DNA of 64,000 nt from Gallaecimonas kandeliae (GTDB lineage Bacteria; Pseudomonadota; Gammaproteobacteria; Enterobacterales; Gallaecimonadaceae), in NCBI RefSeq assembly GCF_030450055.1, contig NZ_CP118480.1:186001-250000 (forward strand). Reading direction: 5' to 3'. A model generated the notes under the pieces. That model saw nothing but the letters and a program-made list of their open reading frames with translations, did no database searches and was not told the origin of the DNA. The position numbers and the translations under genes are program-made. Positions within the stretch are counted from its first letter, which is position 1. Each line of letters starts with the position of its first letter. Below are positions 26,925-35,831 of the stretch, piece after piece.

Positions 26925-27761
26925 ATGAAAAAGCTTCTGCCAATCCTCGCCCTCTGCCTGCTCCAAGGCTGCGCCGCCCATATCAAGGAATCCAACTTCA
27001 TCGTCAACGACAAGGAGCCCAAGCTGCTCTCCAGCCAGCAGCTGGCTCAGCTGGAAGGGCTCAGGCCGGGCCTGAAGGTGGAAAAGCTGGACCTCAAACG
27101 CGATGACGGCAAGGAAGCTCGTGGCATCTGGGTGCACCAGGCCGGCAGCCGCCAGGTGCTGCTCTACTTCTCCGGCAACAACATGCGCCTGGCCGAGGAG
27201 GCCGACAAGGTGCTGCCCAAACTGCTGACGTTGGGTACCGATCTCGTCTGGGTGGACCACAGGGGCCTGGGAGGCAGCGAAGGGCCCGGTACCCTGGCTG
27301 CCCTGATGCGCGACGCCGACCAGACCTACGACTATGTCGCTGCTCACAGCCAAAAGCCGGTGGTGCTTTACGGCCTGTCCCTCGGCAGCTTCATCGCCGG
27401 CCAGCTGGCCCTGGACAGGCCAAGCCAGGGGCTGGTCCTCGAATCCTCCGCCACCAACGTCGACGACTGGGTGGATGAGGTGATGCCCTGGTACTTCAAG
27501 CCCTTCACCGACGTGAAGGTGGCGGCCAGCCTCAAGGGTGCCGGCAACGAGAAGGTGGTCGAGCGCTACAAGGGCCCCTTGCTGGTGCTGGTGGGGGATC
27601 AAGACAAGACCACGCCTCCCGAACTGGCCCGTAAGCTCTACGCCGAAAGTGCCTCGAGCCAGAAACAGCTGGTGATCGCCAAGGGCCGCCGCCACGGCAA
27701 CGCCCTGGCGGACGACCAGGCCCTGGCCAAGGTCAGGGATTTCGTGGCCGCGCTGCACTGA
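26925..27761 (+). CDS. Alpha/beta-hydrolase lipoprotein
   Basis: A 278-residue predicted lipoprotein: lipobox LLQGC (Cys about residue 16), then an alpha/beta-hydrolase fold with oxyanion-side VWVDHRGLGGSEG, nucleophile elbow GLSLGS, a late acidic residue in LVGDQDKTTPP and catalytic His in GRRHGNAL. This is the COG1073-type layout. The substrate is unknown. GGAAGG is 4 nt before ATG 26925. The ATG at 26913 lies upstream of that site and is rejected. Confidence 0.85.
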   Translation: MKKLLPILALCLLQGCAAHIKESNFIVNDKEPKLLSSQQLAQLEGLRPGLKVEKLDLKRDDGKEARGIWVHQAGSRQVLLYFSGNNMRLAEEADKVLPKLLTLGTDLVWVDHRGLGGSEGPGTLAALMRDADQTYDYVAAHSQKPVVLYGLSLGSFIAGQLALDRPSQGLVLESSATNVDDWVDEVMPWYFKPFTDVKVAASLKGAGNEKVVERYKGPLLVLVGDQDKTTPPELARKLYAESASSQKQLVIAKGRRHGNALADDQALAKVRDFVAALH

Positions 27762-27786
27762 GCCGCCCCTGGTCTAGACTTGCCCC

Positions 27787-27809
27787 AGGCCCCCGGCGGG
27801 GCCTCTTTG
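27787..27809 (+). terminator. Possible terminator after hydrolase gene
   Basis: Hairpin AGGCCCC-CGGC-GGGGCCT (27787-27804) followed by CTTT. The T run is short, so this is a moderate candidate. Confidence 0.55.
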
Positions 27810-27834
27810 AACCCAGCCCGTCAAGGAGGACCAG

Positions 27835-28050
27835 ATGGAATACGTCGTCGTTTCCTTTCCCGGCAGCCGGGAAGTGCTGATCGATGAGCAGCCCAATGGC
27901 GCCACCAACGAGGTACTGAGGGTTGGGGCGGGTCGCCACAGTTTCTCCCTGGGGGGCCAGCCGGACTTCAGCCCCCAGGCGGTGACCGCGACCATCAGCA
28001 ACACCTCGGTGCTGCAACCCAAGGTGATCACCTTCGAGGCGGCCTCATGA
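27835..28050 (+). CDS. Small protein coupled to patatin-like lipase
   Basis: A 71-residue soluble, beta-rich protein with no signal peptide. It contains EVLIDEQPNGATNEVLRVGAGRHSF, the kind of short beta-motif seen in PEGA-type repeats, but I cannot assign a family securely. AAGGAGG precedes the ATG. The stop overlaps the patatin gene start by 4 nt (ATGA), so it is a translationally coupled partner of unknown role. Confidence 0.75.
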   Translation: MEYVVVSFPGSREVLIDEQPNGATNEVLRVGAGRHSFSLGGQPDFSPQAVTATISNTSVLQPKVITFEAAS

Positions 28051-29483
28051 GCCCCTGGCGCAGGCGCCTGCCTGCCTTCTTGCTGGGCCTTCTGCTGGCC
28101 GGCTGCGCCGGTTACGAGGGCAACGCCCCCCTGGCCCATTTTGACAAGGACGCCGGCTACCGCTACCAAGTGGTGGACCAAGCCAGCCCGGACAACAGCG
28201 ACAGCCTCTTCGTGGTGGTCAGCTTCTCCGGTGGCGGCACCCGCGCCGCCGCCCTGGCCTACGGGGTGCTCAAGCAGTTGCGGGACACCAAAATTCGCTG
28301 GGAAGGCAAGGACAAGCGGCTGCTGGACGAAGTGGACATCATCTCGTCGGTGTCCGGGGGCAGCTTCACCTCGGCCTATTACGGCCTCAACAGGGACGCC
28401 ATCTTCGACGGCGACTACGAGCAGGGCTACCTCAAGCACGACGTGGAGAGGGATCTCTTCTGGAAGCTGATGAACCCGGCCAGCTGGTTCAAGCTGATGT
28501 CCCCCGGCTTCGGGCGCAGCGATCTCGCCAACCAGTACTACCAGCAGCACCTCTTCGGCCACAAGACCTTCGCCGACCTTCAGCGCCTCGGCAAACCCTT
28601 CCTGATGATCAACGGCACCGACATGAGCACCGGCGGCCAGTTTCCCTTCATCCAGGACCAGTTCGATCTGCTCTGTTCTGACCTCGCCAGCTACCCCCTG
28701 TCGCGGGCCGTGGCCACCTCCTCGGCCTTCCCGGGCCTGTTGACGCCCCTGACCTACGACAACTTCGCCGGCGGCTGTGGCTACCAGGAGCCGCTCTGGG
28801 TAGCAAACGGCGCTGCTGACGGCGCCACCAACCCGGGGGCTGTGCAGTTCATCGACGACCGCCGTTCCTATTACTTCCAGGCCCCCTACAACCCGCCCCG
28901 GCCCCACCCGCACCTGATGGACGGCGGCGTAGCCGACAACCTGGGGCTGCGCAGCCTGGTGTTCGGCCTGGAAAACACCGGGCCCGGCTACAGCCTGCTC
29001 AGGCGCATCAACCAGCAGAAGATCAAGAAGCTGGTGTTCATCCTGGTCAATGCCGCCACCGATCCCGAAAACGGCCTGGACCAGTCCAAGTCCGTGCCCG
29101 GCGTCTTCACCACGGTACTGACCTCGGCCACGGTGCCGCTGGACAACTACACCGCCGATACGGTGGCGAGGATCAAAGGGGCCCTGCGTACCGTCGACCA
29201 GGACGTCAAGCTGGTGGGGCAGTGCAATGCGAGGCTGGCCGCCAGTTGCCTGGCGGCCAGCCCCTTGCCGGCCCCCTATGGCCTGGACAGCTACATCAGC
29301 ACCGTCTCTTTCGACGCCGTCACCGACCCGGCCCTGCGCCACTGGTTCAAGAACCTGCCCACCAACTTCAACCTGCCCCCCGCCACGGTGGACAAGCTGA
29401 TCGCCGCCGGTCAGCAACTGCTTGAGGCCAACCCCGACTACCAGGCCCTGGTGCGGGACATAGGCGCCAGCCAAGGCAAATAA
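28047..29483 (+). CDS. Patatin-like phospholipase lipoprotein
   Basis: A 478-residue predicted lipoprotein (lipobox LLLAGC near residue 18) with a patatin lipase domain: glycine-rich oxyanion loop SGGGTRAAALAYG, nucleophile elbow SVSGGS and catalytic Asp in LMDGGVADNLGL, the Ser-Asp dyad of the family. The distance between dyad residues and the C-terminal region (about 300-478) is longer than in minimal patatins. It is probably attached to a membrane facing the periplasm or outside. The lipid substrate is unknown. Confidence 0.92.
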   Translation: MSPWRRRLPAFLLGLLLAGCAGYEGNAPLAHFDKDAGYRYQVVDQASPDNSDSLFVVVSFSGGGTRAAALAYGVLKQLRDTKIRWEGKDKRLLDEVDIISSVSGGSFTSAYYGLNRDAIFDGDYEQGYLKHDVERDLFWKLMNPASWFKLMSPGFGRSDLANQYYQQHLFGHKTFADLQRLGKPFLMINGTDMSTGGQFPFIQDQFDLLCSDLASYPLSRAVATSSAFPGLLTPLTYDNFAGGCGYQEPLWVANGAADGATNPGAVQFIDDRRSYYFQAPYNPPRPHPHLMDGGVADNLGLRSLVFGLENTGPGYSLLRRINQQKIKKLVFILVNAATDPENGLDQSKSVPGVFTTVLTSATVPLDNYTADTVARIKGALRTVDQDVKLVGQCNARLAASCLAASPLPAPYGLDSYISTVSFDAVTDPALRHWFKNLPTNFNLPPATVDKLIAAGQQLLEANPDYQALVRDIGASQGK

Positions 29484-29513
29484 AAACCCCGGCCAATCGG
29501 CCGGGGTTTCTCT
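29484..29513 (+). terminator. Terminator after patatin gene
   Basis: Hairpin AAACCCCGGCC-AATC-GGCCGGGGTTT (29484-29509) followed by CTCTTT. Confidence 0.88.
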
Positions 29514-29616
29514 TTATAAAGCGAACACCCTTTTGGTCACTTGATCGGTACTCGGACGCTAAGTAGCTGAAGGGAAATGGGTTATAAAGGGAAAAATTTT
29601 CAATCAAGAGGTGGAT

Positions 29617-30396
29617 ATGGCGACGGAGACGCCCTGGGCCCTGGTCACGGGAGCCAGTGGCGGCATAGGGGAGGCCCTGGCCCGCTGCTTTGCCGAGGAT
29701 GGCTGCAACCTGATGCTGGTGGCCCGTTCCCAGGACAAGCTGGAGGCCCTGGCGGCCAACTGGCGGCCCCGCTACGGCATCGCCGTCCAGGTGATCGCCG
29801 CCGACCTGGCCCAGCCCGGGGCCGCCGATGCCGTTTTCGGCCAGCTGGTGGCGGCGCCTTCGTATCTGGTCAACAACGCCGGGGTCGGCCTCTACGGCAG
29901 GTTCCAGGACACGGCCCTGGCCGAGGAAGAGGCCATGGTGGAGCTTAACATCATGGCCCTGACCCGGCTCTGCAAGCTGTGCCTGCCGGCCATGCTGGCA
30001 AGGGGCGAGGGCCGCATCCTCAATGTCGCTTCCACCGCCGCCTTCCAGCCCGGCCCCTACATGGCCGTTTACTACGCCACCAAGGCCTATGTATTGTCCC
30101 TGTCCGAAGCCATGGCCGAGGAACTCAAGGGCAACGGCGTGACCGTCACCGCCCTCTGCCCAGGGCCTACGGCCTCCGGCTTTCAGGCCGGGGCCAGGAT
30201 GAAGCTGGGCAACAGCCTCAAGCACCTGGCGTTGGCGGACGCCGATGAGGTGGCCAGGGCCGGTTATAGGGCCATGATGGCGGGGCGCCGGCTGCTGGTG
30301 CCCGGTCTCCTGAACAAGCTGATGGTGCAGGGGCTACGGCTCAGCCCCAGGCGGCTGGTGACGGCCCTGGTGGCCAGGCTGTCCAGGCCCGCCTGA
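29617..30396 (+). CDS. Short-chain dehydrogenase/reductase (SDR)
   Basis: A 259-residue NAD(P)-dependent oxidoreductase of the DltE/COG0300 kind. It shows the cofactor motif TGASGGIG, an R in VARSQDKL suggesting NADP preference, NNAG, the catalytic Ser in NVASTAAF and YYATK. The C-terminal part is basic and partly hydrophobic, possibly membrane-associating. ATG 29617 follows AAGAGG. GTG 29611 is the alternative. The substrate is unknown. Confidence 0.9.
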   Translation: MATETPWALVTGASGGIGEALARCFAEDGCNLMLVARSQDKLEALAANWRPRYGIAVQVIAADLAQPGAADAVFGQLVAAPSYLVNNAGVGLYGRFQDTALAEEEAMVELNIMALTRLCKLCLPAMLARGEGRILNVASTAAFQPGPYMAVYYATKAYVLSLSEAMAEELKGNGVTVTALCPGPTASGFQAGARMKLGNSLKHLALADADEVARAGYRAMMAGRRLLVPGLLNKLMVQGLRLSPRRLVTALVARLSRPA

Positions 30397-30434
30397 GCGC
30401 CTTTTGCGATGGACATTTTGATAGGAGGTAAAGG

Positions 30435-30749
30435 ATGACCTTGGGTTATACCCTGCTTAGCAACTTCGGCCTGCTGGCGTTCACCGGCTTCGCCACCTTA
30501 GGCTGGATATTCGGGGTCTGCGGCTACGCCAACGGCCAAGCGGGCCCTACGCCCCAGGCCCAGGAGAGGGTCTTCCAGAGCGGCATCTTCACCTTGCCGC
30601 TGTCGGCCCTGGTTGGCACGGCGCTGCTCTGGCGCGACTATGGCAATGAGGCCCCCTGGCTGGGTTACGGCTGGGCCGCCTTGCCGCTGCTGTGGCTGGC
30701 CCTGCACCTGCTGGCCTTCTGGCTGGCCGGCCTTGGCCGCAAGGCCTGA
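30435..30749 (+). CDS. Hypothetical three-helix membrane protein
   Basis: A 104-residue protein with three predicted membrane helices (about 7-30, 48-65 and 78-100) and no recognised motif. AGGAGG lies 5 nt before the ATG. It follows the SDR gene by 38 nt on the same strand and is closed by a terminator, so the two may be cotranscribed. Confidence 0.75.
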   Translation: MTLGYTLLSNFGLLAFTGFATLGWIFGVCGYANGQAGPTPQAQERVFQSGIFTLPLSALVGTALLWRDYGNEAPWLGYGWAALPLLWLALHLLAFWLAGLGRKA

Positions 30750-30751
30750 AA

Positions 30752-30776
30752 AAAGCCCGCTGTCGCGGGCTTTTTC
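30752..30776. terminator. Bidirectional terminator
   Basis: Hairpin AAAAAGCCCGC-TGTC-GCGGGCTTTTT (30752-30776). It serves the membrane-protein gene on the plus strand and reaches the stop codon of the convergent Rieske gene. Confidence 0.88.
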
Positions 30777-31140
30777 AGGCGGTGAGGATCTCGTCCCCTT
30801 GCAGCCGCACCGGCACCGGCTGCAGGTAGGCGTAGCGGCAGGGGCCCACGGTGCAGAGGCCGGTGTCGATGTCGAAGAGGGCGCCGTGCTTGTCGCAGAG
30901 GATCTGGCGGCCGTCCAGGGTCAGCAGGGAGTCCGGCACCCGGCCGAGCGGCACCCCCATGTGCGGGCAACGGTTGACGTAGCCCTTGATGTCGTGGCCC
31001 CGGCGCACCAGGAAGATGGACAGCAGCTCGCCGCCCGGGCTCTCGAAATAGAAGCTCTTGCTGCCGGGATCCTTGAGGTCGGCCAGGACGCAGAGGCGGT
31101 GGCCGGCCTTGAGCCGGCGGAAGGGTTCGGGTTTGCTCAT
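30775..31140 (-). CDS. Rieske [2Fe-2S] domain protein
   Basis: A 121-residue stand-alone Rieske ferredoxin-like protein. The cluster-binding motifs are intact: NRCPHMGVPLG (CxH) and LCDKHGALFD (CxxH), 17 or so residues apart. A further CTVGPCR follows. There is no signal or membrane segment, so it is cytoplasmic and probably an electron carrier or a component of an oxygenase. No oxygenase gene is nearby and the partner is unknown. Confidence 0.9.
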   Translation of the reverse strand: MSKPEPFRRLKAGHRLCVLADLKDPGSKSFYFESPGGELLSIFLVRRGHDIKGYVNRCPHMGVPLGRVPDSLLTLDGRQILCDKHGALFDIDTGLCTVGPCRYAYLQPVPVRLQGDEILTA

Positions 31141-31153
31141 TCTTCTTTATTCA

Positions 31154-31447
31154 ATCCAAAGGCGTACTTGATAGCCAGGCTTGTGGCCGCAGTGATAGGT
31201 CGGCCTGGCCGGCTCTTGAGCCTTTCTTAATCCAGCTGGCCTGCCCAAGGCCCTCGTTTAGTCTAGCGGCGTCCCGGAGAGCCAGGCCTGTGACCGCAGT
31301 ATTGGGTCGGCCTGGCCGGCTCTTGGGCCATTCTTAATCCAAAGGCGTCCCGGAGAGCCAGGCCTGTGACCGCAGTATTGGGTCGGCCTGGCCGGCTCTT
31401 GGGCCATTCTTAATCCAAAGGTGTCCCGGAGAGCCAGGCCTGTGACC
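31154..31447. repeat. 76-bp tandem repeats derived from the deacetylase 3' end
   Basis: Units run 31154-31228 (divergent), 31261-31335, 31336-31411 and a last unit starting at 31412 that is the true end of the deacetylase gene. Units at 31261 and 31336 are almost identical. On the minus strand each unit encodes the gene's last 11 residues (SQAWLSGTPLD) and stop, followed by a segment able to fold as an imperfect hairpin (AGAGCC-GGCC-AGGCC against GGCCT-GGCTCT). A 32-bp unlike spacer (31229-31260) interrupts the array. Confidence 0.85.
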
Positions 31448-32372
31448 ACCAGTAGTACCGGCCCGGCTTGCTGAGGCTGGGGGCAGTGCAGTTGATGCGC
31501 GAGCGGCCCGGCGGCAGGGCTATGGCCGGCACCTTGACCTGGTCTCCTGTGACTTCGATCTCCACCCTGCTGCCGAGGAAGTAGCAGGCGAAGCGGTCGT
31601 GCCTGACGTCGTCGCTCTTCAGCGCCAGGGTCAGGGGCGGCGACTTGTCGCCCTGCACCATGCCGGTGTCGGAGCTTTGCAGCGGCATGTGCAGGCTGAG
31701 CAGCTTGATCTTGAGGCTGGACAGGCTGGCGTAAGGGCCGGCGGCGGGGAAGCGGGGCAGGGCCGTGAGGCTGCTCCAGGGGCCGCTGGCGCCGGACTGC
31801 TGGCCGAAGGCCACATAGCCGAGCTGGGCCGCCAGTTTCTCCAGGGCCGGGCTGTATTCGCCGTAGGGCCAGGCCAGCCACTGCGGGCTGCCGGGCAGCT
31901 GGCCGGCCTCTATGGCCGCCTTGGCCTGGTCCAGGCTGAGTTCGGTCAGGTGGGGGTGGCCGGCGGTATGGTTGGCGACTGTGGCGCCCTTGAGGCCCTT
32001 GGCGGTGGCCAGGGACATCATGCCGTGGCGGCCCAGGCTGTCGGGATTGACGAAGAGGGTAAAGGGGTAACCGAAACGGGCCAGCAGGGGGGCGGCGTTG
32101 TCGGCGATGTCCTGGTAGCCGTCGTCGAAGGTGATGGCCACAGCCCTGTCGGGCAGTACCTTTTCACCCTTGGCTTCGGCGACGGCGTCGGCCAGGGGGA
32201 GCACCTGGAAGCCGTTGTCCTTGAGGTATTGCAGGTGGCTCTCGAAGACCTTAGGGCTGGTGGTGGTGCTGGGGGGCGTGTCCGTCGCCACATGGTGGTA
32301 GAGCAGAATAACGGCGCCCTGGCAGGGCAGCCAGGCCAGGGACAGCAGCAACAGCAGGAGGCGCATGGGCAT
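31410..32372 (-). CDS. Polysaccharide deacetylase family protein
   Basis: A 320-residue secreted NodB-fold (CE4-like) hydrolase. The signal peptide ends near PCQGA. Motif 1 TFDDGYQD supplies the catalytic and metal Asp, motif 2 is HTAGHPH, and AWPYGEYSP is motif 3. The C-terminal third (about 200-320) is an extra beta-rich domain of unknown role. The target sugar polymer is unknown. The gene end matches the 76-bp repeats downstream, so the tail WWSQAWLSGTPLD may have been altered by the duplication. Confidence 0.88.
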   Translation of the reverse strand: MPMRLLLLLLSLAWLPCQGAVILLYHHVATDTPPSTTTSPKVFESHLQYLKDNGFQVLPLADAVAEAKGEKVLPDRAVAITFDDGYQDIADNAAPLLARFGYPFTLFVNPDSLGRHGMMSLATAKGLKGATVANHTAGHPHLTELSLDQAKAAIEAGQLPGSPQWLAWPYGEYSPALEKLAAQLGYVAFGQQSGASGPWSSLTALPRFPAAGPYASLSSLKIKLLSLHMPLQSSDTGMVQGDKSPPLTLALKSDDVRHDRFACYFLGSRVEIEVTGDQVKVPAIALPPGRSRINCTAPSLSKPGRYYWWSQAWLSGTPLD

Positions 32373-32412
32373 TACCTGAGAAAAGGCCGCCCGGGAGCGG
32401 GCGGCCGTTCAA

Positions 32413-34215
32413 TCACTTGACGATAGCATCCAGGGTGTTCTGGGCAAGGGGATGGTAGCCGGGGCGGGCCTCGGCGTAGATCTTCTTGGCCATGTCCTGG
32501 TATTGGGGCTGCTTCATCATCAGCTCGTAGAGGGGCACGACCAGCTTGCGGCGGCCGATGCTCTTGAGGTAGTCGGCCATGGCCCCGAAGGCGGGATCAT
32601 AGTCGTGGCTGATGGCCTGGCGGTACCAGACGTGGGCCACTTCGGCGTTGCGGGTGCCGGTCAGGCCGAAGGTCTCGTCCAGCTCCTTCATCTGGGCGCG
32701 GCTCAGGTGCTCGGGCAGCTCGGTGATGAAGTAGATCTGTTGCTGGGCGTTCCAGGCCTTGAAGGGCAGGTCCTTGGCCTTGATCTCATGGCGCAGCCAC
32801 TTGGTCTGGGCGGCCAGCACCTTGTTGAAGGCGTCGGACAGCGGGTGGGGGGCGCCGTTGGGCAGGCCTGGCTTGTCGATCCATTCCTTGAGGCGGGCTA
32901 TGTCCAGGCCGGCCTTGGCGGCGTAGTCCAGGAAGTCCTGGGTGGAGATGGACTGGAAGCTGAAGCGCTTGAAGTAACCGCGCAGGAACTCGTCCATCTT
33001 CTCACGACCCAGCTTGTGCTCGATCTCGGTGAGCATCAGGGAGCCTTTCTCGTAGGGGATGTCGGAGTAGGCGTCGTCCGGGTCGCGGCCGGTCAGGTCC
33101 GGTACCAGGCGGGTGTCGCCGGCCGGCAGGCTGGCCAGATCTTCCTGGAGGTCCTTGTAGCCGATCACCGCTTCCATGCGCTCACGGTCAACGCCGTAGA
33201 GGGCCTCGACGATGCGGTAGGTCAGGTAGGTGGTGAAGCCTTCGTTGAGCCAGAAGTCCTGCCAACTGGCGTTGGTGACCAGGTTGCCGGACCAGGAGTG
33301 GGCCAGTTCGTGGGCGATCAGGGACACCAGGGACTTGTCACCGGCGATGACGGTGGGGGTGATGAAGGACAGGCGCGGGTTTTCCATGCCGCCGAAGGGG
33401 AAGCTGGGGGGCAGGATCAAGAGATCATAGCGGCCCCAGGCGTAGGGCCCGTAGATCTTCTCCACTGTCTTGACCATGGACTCGGTGTCTTCGAATTCCT
33501 TGGCGGCCGCATCCAGCACCGAGGGTTCGGCGTAGACGCCGGTGCGCTTGCCCAGGGCCTTGAACTTAAGATCACCCACGCCCAGTGCGATGAGGTAGGT
33601 GGGGATGGCCTGGGGCATGTGGAAGTGGTAGACCCCGTCCGGGCTCAGGCTCTGGCTGTTCTCGGCGCTCATCACCGCCATCAGGCCCTTGGGCACGCGG
33701 ATGGTGGCGTCATAGGGAATGCGCACCGAGGGACTGTCCTGCAGCGGGATGAAGCTGCGGGCCTGGATGGCTTCGGCCTGGGTGAACAGGAAGGGGTGCT
33801 GCTTGCCGGCGGTCTGGGCCGGGGTCAGCCATTGCAGGCCTGTGGCGCCGTCGGTGGTGTGGTAGCTGATCCGTACCTGGTCGGCCTGGGGGGCCAGGCT
33901 GATTTTGATGGCCTTGCCGAAGGCTTCGCTCTGCTGGCCCCAGCTCCAGTTGGCGCTGGTCCATTGGCCGTCGAGGTGCTGTTCCACCTTGCCGATCACC
34001 AGGGCGCGGCTGTCCAGCACCAGTTCGTCGGCCTTGGGATCCAGGCGCTTGAAGTCCAGGGTGGCACTGCCGGCCAGCTCTTTCTTGTCGAAATCGACGC
34101 TGAGATCCAGGTCCAGGTGGGTGATCTTCACCTGGTCGATGTTGGCGTAGGAGTTGATGTCGGCAGCTGTGGCGGACGCCGACAGCAGGGCCAGGCTGCA
34201 AAGTGCCCCTTTCAT
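32413..34215 (-). CDS. M1 family aminopeptidase (leukotriene A4 hydrolase-like)
   Basis: A 600-residue zinc metallopeptidase with a signal peptide (ending near SASATAA). An N-terminal beta domain is followed by the exopeptidase signature FGGMENPRL, zinc site HELAH with H302, E303 and H306, third ligand E325 (NEGFTTY), and a C-terminal helical domain like that of LTA4 hydrolases (about 480-600). The start is ATG 34215, with AGGGA 9 nt upstream. ATG 34224 is also possible. It probably trims peptides in the periplasm. Confidence 0.93.
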   Translation of the reverse strand: MKGALCSLALLSASATAADINSYANIDQVKITHLDLDLSVDFDKKELAGSATLDFKRLDPKADELVLDSRALVIGKVEQHLDGQWTSANWSWGQQSEAFGKAIKISLAPQADQVRISYHTTDGATGLQWLTPAQTAGKQHPFLFTQAEAIQARSFIPLQDSPSVRIPYDATIRVPKGLMAVMSAENSQSLSPDGVYHFHMPQAIPTYLIALGVGDLKFKALGKRTGVYAEPSVLDAAAKEFEDTESMVKTVEKIYGPYAWGRYDLLILPPSFPFGGMENPRLSFITPTVIAGDKSLVSLIAHELAHSWSGNLVTNASWQDFWLNEGFTTYLTYRIVEALYGVDRERMEAVIGYKDLQEDLASLPAGDTRLVPDLTGRDPDDAYSDIPYEKGSLMLTEIEHKLGREKMDEFLRGYFKRFSFQSISTQDFLDYAAKAGLDIARLKEWIDKPGLPNGAPHPLSDAFNKVLAAQTKWLRHEIKAKDLPFKAWNAQQQIYFITELPEHLSRAQMKELDETFGLTGTRNAEVAHVWYRQAISHDYDPAFGAMADYLKSIGRRKLVVPLYELMMKQPQYQDMAKKIYAEARPGYHPLAQNTLDAIVK

Positions 34216-34318
34216 TCTGTTCATTCCCTTTGTCTGGAAAGGCCCAAGTGTAACGGCCTTGCCTGGACTTTCACAGGCCGGCAGACTCGGCAACAGGTCC
34301 GTTAACCGAGAGTCACCC

Positions 34319-35623
34319 TTGTCTTCTGAGCATCGCCGGGTCCTGGCCCTGGCCTGGCCCATGATCCTCTCCAACATCACAGTGCCGCTGCTGGGGCTGG
34401 TGGATACGGCCGTCATAGGCCACCTGCCCAACCCCGCCTTCCTGGGCGGGGTGGCGGTGGGCAACATGCTGATCACCTTCCTGTTCTGGCTGTGCGGCTT
34501 CCTGCGCATGTCCACCACCGGCCTTATCGCCCAGGCCCACGGCCGGGGCAGCGGCGAGGAACTGGCAGCCTGGCTGGCCAAAGGCGGCGCCCTGGCCCTG
34601 GCCATAGGCCTGGGCCTAATCCTGCTGCAATGGCCACTGGGGGAGTTGGGCCTCTGGCTGAGCGGCGCCTCGCACGAAGTGCAGCAGAGCGCGGCGGACT
34701 ATTTCTACGTGCGGGTCTGGGGGGCGCCGGCGGCCCTCGGCAACCTGGTGCTGCTGGGCTTTTTGGTGGGGCGCCAGGACAGCCGCGGCCCCATGGCCAT
34801 GCTGATCCTCGGTAACAGCCTCAATATCCTGCTGGATCTGGTGTTCGTGATGGGGCTGGGCTGGCAGGTCAAGGGGGTGGCTTTTGCCTCGGTGATCGCC
34901 GACTACAGCGCCCTGGCCCTGGGGGCCTGGCTGGTGGCGAGGCGGCTGCCGGACTTGCACCTCAAGGCAGCCCTCGGCCACCCCGGCTGGGGGCGGCTGC
35001 TGCATCTCAACAAGGACATACTGCTGCGCACCCTCTGCCTGGAGATCTGCTTCCTGTTCGTCACCTTCCAGGGGGCCAGGCTGGGGGACCAGGTGGTGGC
35101 GGCCAACGCCGTGCTGCTCAACTTCCTGCTGGTGATCTCCTATGCCCTGGACGGCATCGCCTATGCCGCAGAGGCATTGACCGGCAAGGCCATGGGGGAG
35201 GGGGACGAAAAGGCCCTGCGTCTCTGGGTGTGGCGCTGCGGCCAATGGTCGGCTGCCTTCGCCCTGGGGTTCAGCCTCTTCTTCGCCGTCGCCGGCAAGG
35301 CCCTGGTGGCGCTGCTGACCGACCTGCCGGCCATACGTGAGGTGGCGGCCCAGTACCTGGGCTGGGTGGTGGCCCTGCCGCTGCTGGCCTTCTGGTGTTA
35401 TCTGTTTGACGGGGTCTTCGTGGGGGCGACCAGGGGGCGGGACATGCGCAACACCATGGTGCTGGCCACCTTCGGGGTCTTTTTCCCGGTCTGGTTTTTG
35501 GCCCAGGGGCTCGGCAACCACGGGCTCTGGTTGGCGCTCAGCGCCTTCCTTGCCATGCGCGGCCTGGGGCTCTGGTGGCTTTACCGCAAGCCGGGGTTCG
35601 TCAGCGGTCCAGGAATTGGCTGA
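34319..35623 (+). CDS. dinF: MATE family efflux transporter (DinF-like)
   Basis: A 434-residue, 12-helix inner-membrane exporter of the multidrug/toxic compound extrusion family. It opens with LALAWPMILSNITVPLLGLVDTAVIGH, the usual DinF/NorM N-terminus. No ATG precedes the first helix in a sensible place. I chose TTG 34319, with GAGAG 6 nt upstream. The frame is open to 34154, but that part is antisense to the M1 gene leader. The substrate is unknown. Its last 23 bp overlap the convergent small gene. Confidence 0.9.
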   Translation: MSSEHRRVLALAWPMILSNITVPLLGLVDTAVIGHLPNPAFLGGVAVGNMLITFLFWLCGFLRMSTTGLIAQAHGRGSGEELAAWLAKGGALALAIGLGLILLQWPLGELGLWLSGASHEVQQSAADYFYVRVWGAPAALGNLVLLGFLVGRQDSRGPMAMLILGNSLNILLDLVFVMGLGWQVKGVAFASVIADYSALALGAWLVARRLPDLHLKAALGHPGWGRLLHLNKDILLRTLCLEICFLFVTFQGARLGDQVVAANAVLLNFLLVISYALDGIAYAAEALTGKAMGEGDEKALRLWVWRCGQWSAAFALGFSLFFAVAGKALVALLTDLPAIREVAAQYLGWVVALPLLAFWCYLFDGVFVGATRGRDMRNTMVLATFGVFFPVWFLAQGLGNHGLWLALSAFLAMRGLGLWWLYRKPGFVSGPGIG

Positions 35624-35831
35624 GGCGGTTGCAGAAGATGCCGAGGTAACCCCAGGCGGCCAGGCCGAAACCGCCCCCGCCCAACACCAGGCCCGGTACC
35701 TGCAACAGGGGCTGGCCCTTGGCGCCCATGTAGATGAAGAAGAGCCCCAGCATGAAGAGGCCGAAGCCACTCAGGAAGCGGCGCAGGGATCGCCTGGGGT
35801 TGCTCCCCAGGCGATAGAGCAGCTGCCTCAT
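35601..35831 (-). CDS. Small hypothetical membrane protein
   Basis: A 76-residue protein with a basic N-terminus and two membrane helices (about 20-38 and 45-65). Its ATG overlaps the nfuA stop by one base (TGATG), so it is translated with nfuA. Its 3' end overlaps the convergent MATE gene by 23 bp. I do not recognise a family, and no link to Fe-S biogenesis beyond position can be claimed. Confidence 0.7.
   Translation of the reverse strand: MRQLLYRLGSNPRRSLRRFLSGFGLFMLGLFFIYMGAKGQPLLQVPGLVLGGGGFGLAAWGYLGIFCNRLSQFLDR

Noticed and set aside
31154-31447. CRISPR array
   Set aside because: The repeats are 76 bp and directly joined, lack unique spacers of regular size, carry a gene end, and have no cas genes nearby.
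34154-34318. MATE transporter starting at 34154
   Set aside because: The first 55 codons are antisense to the start of the M1 peptidase gene and do not form a helix or match the family N-terminus.
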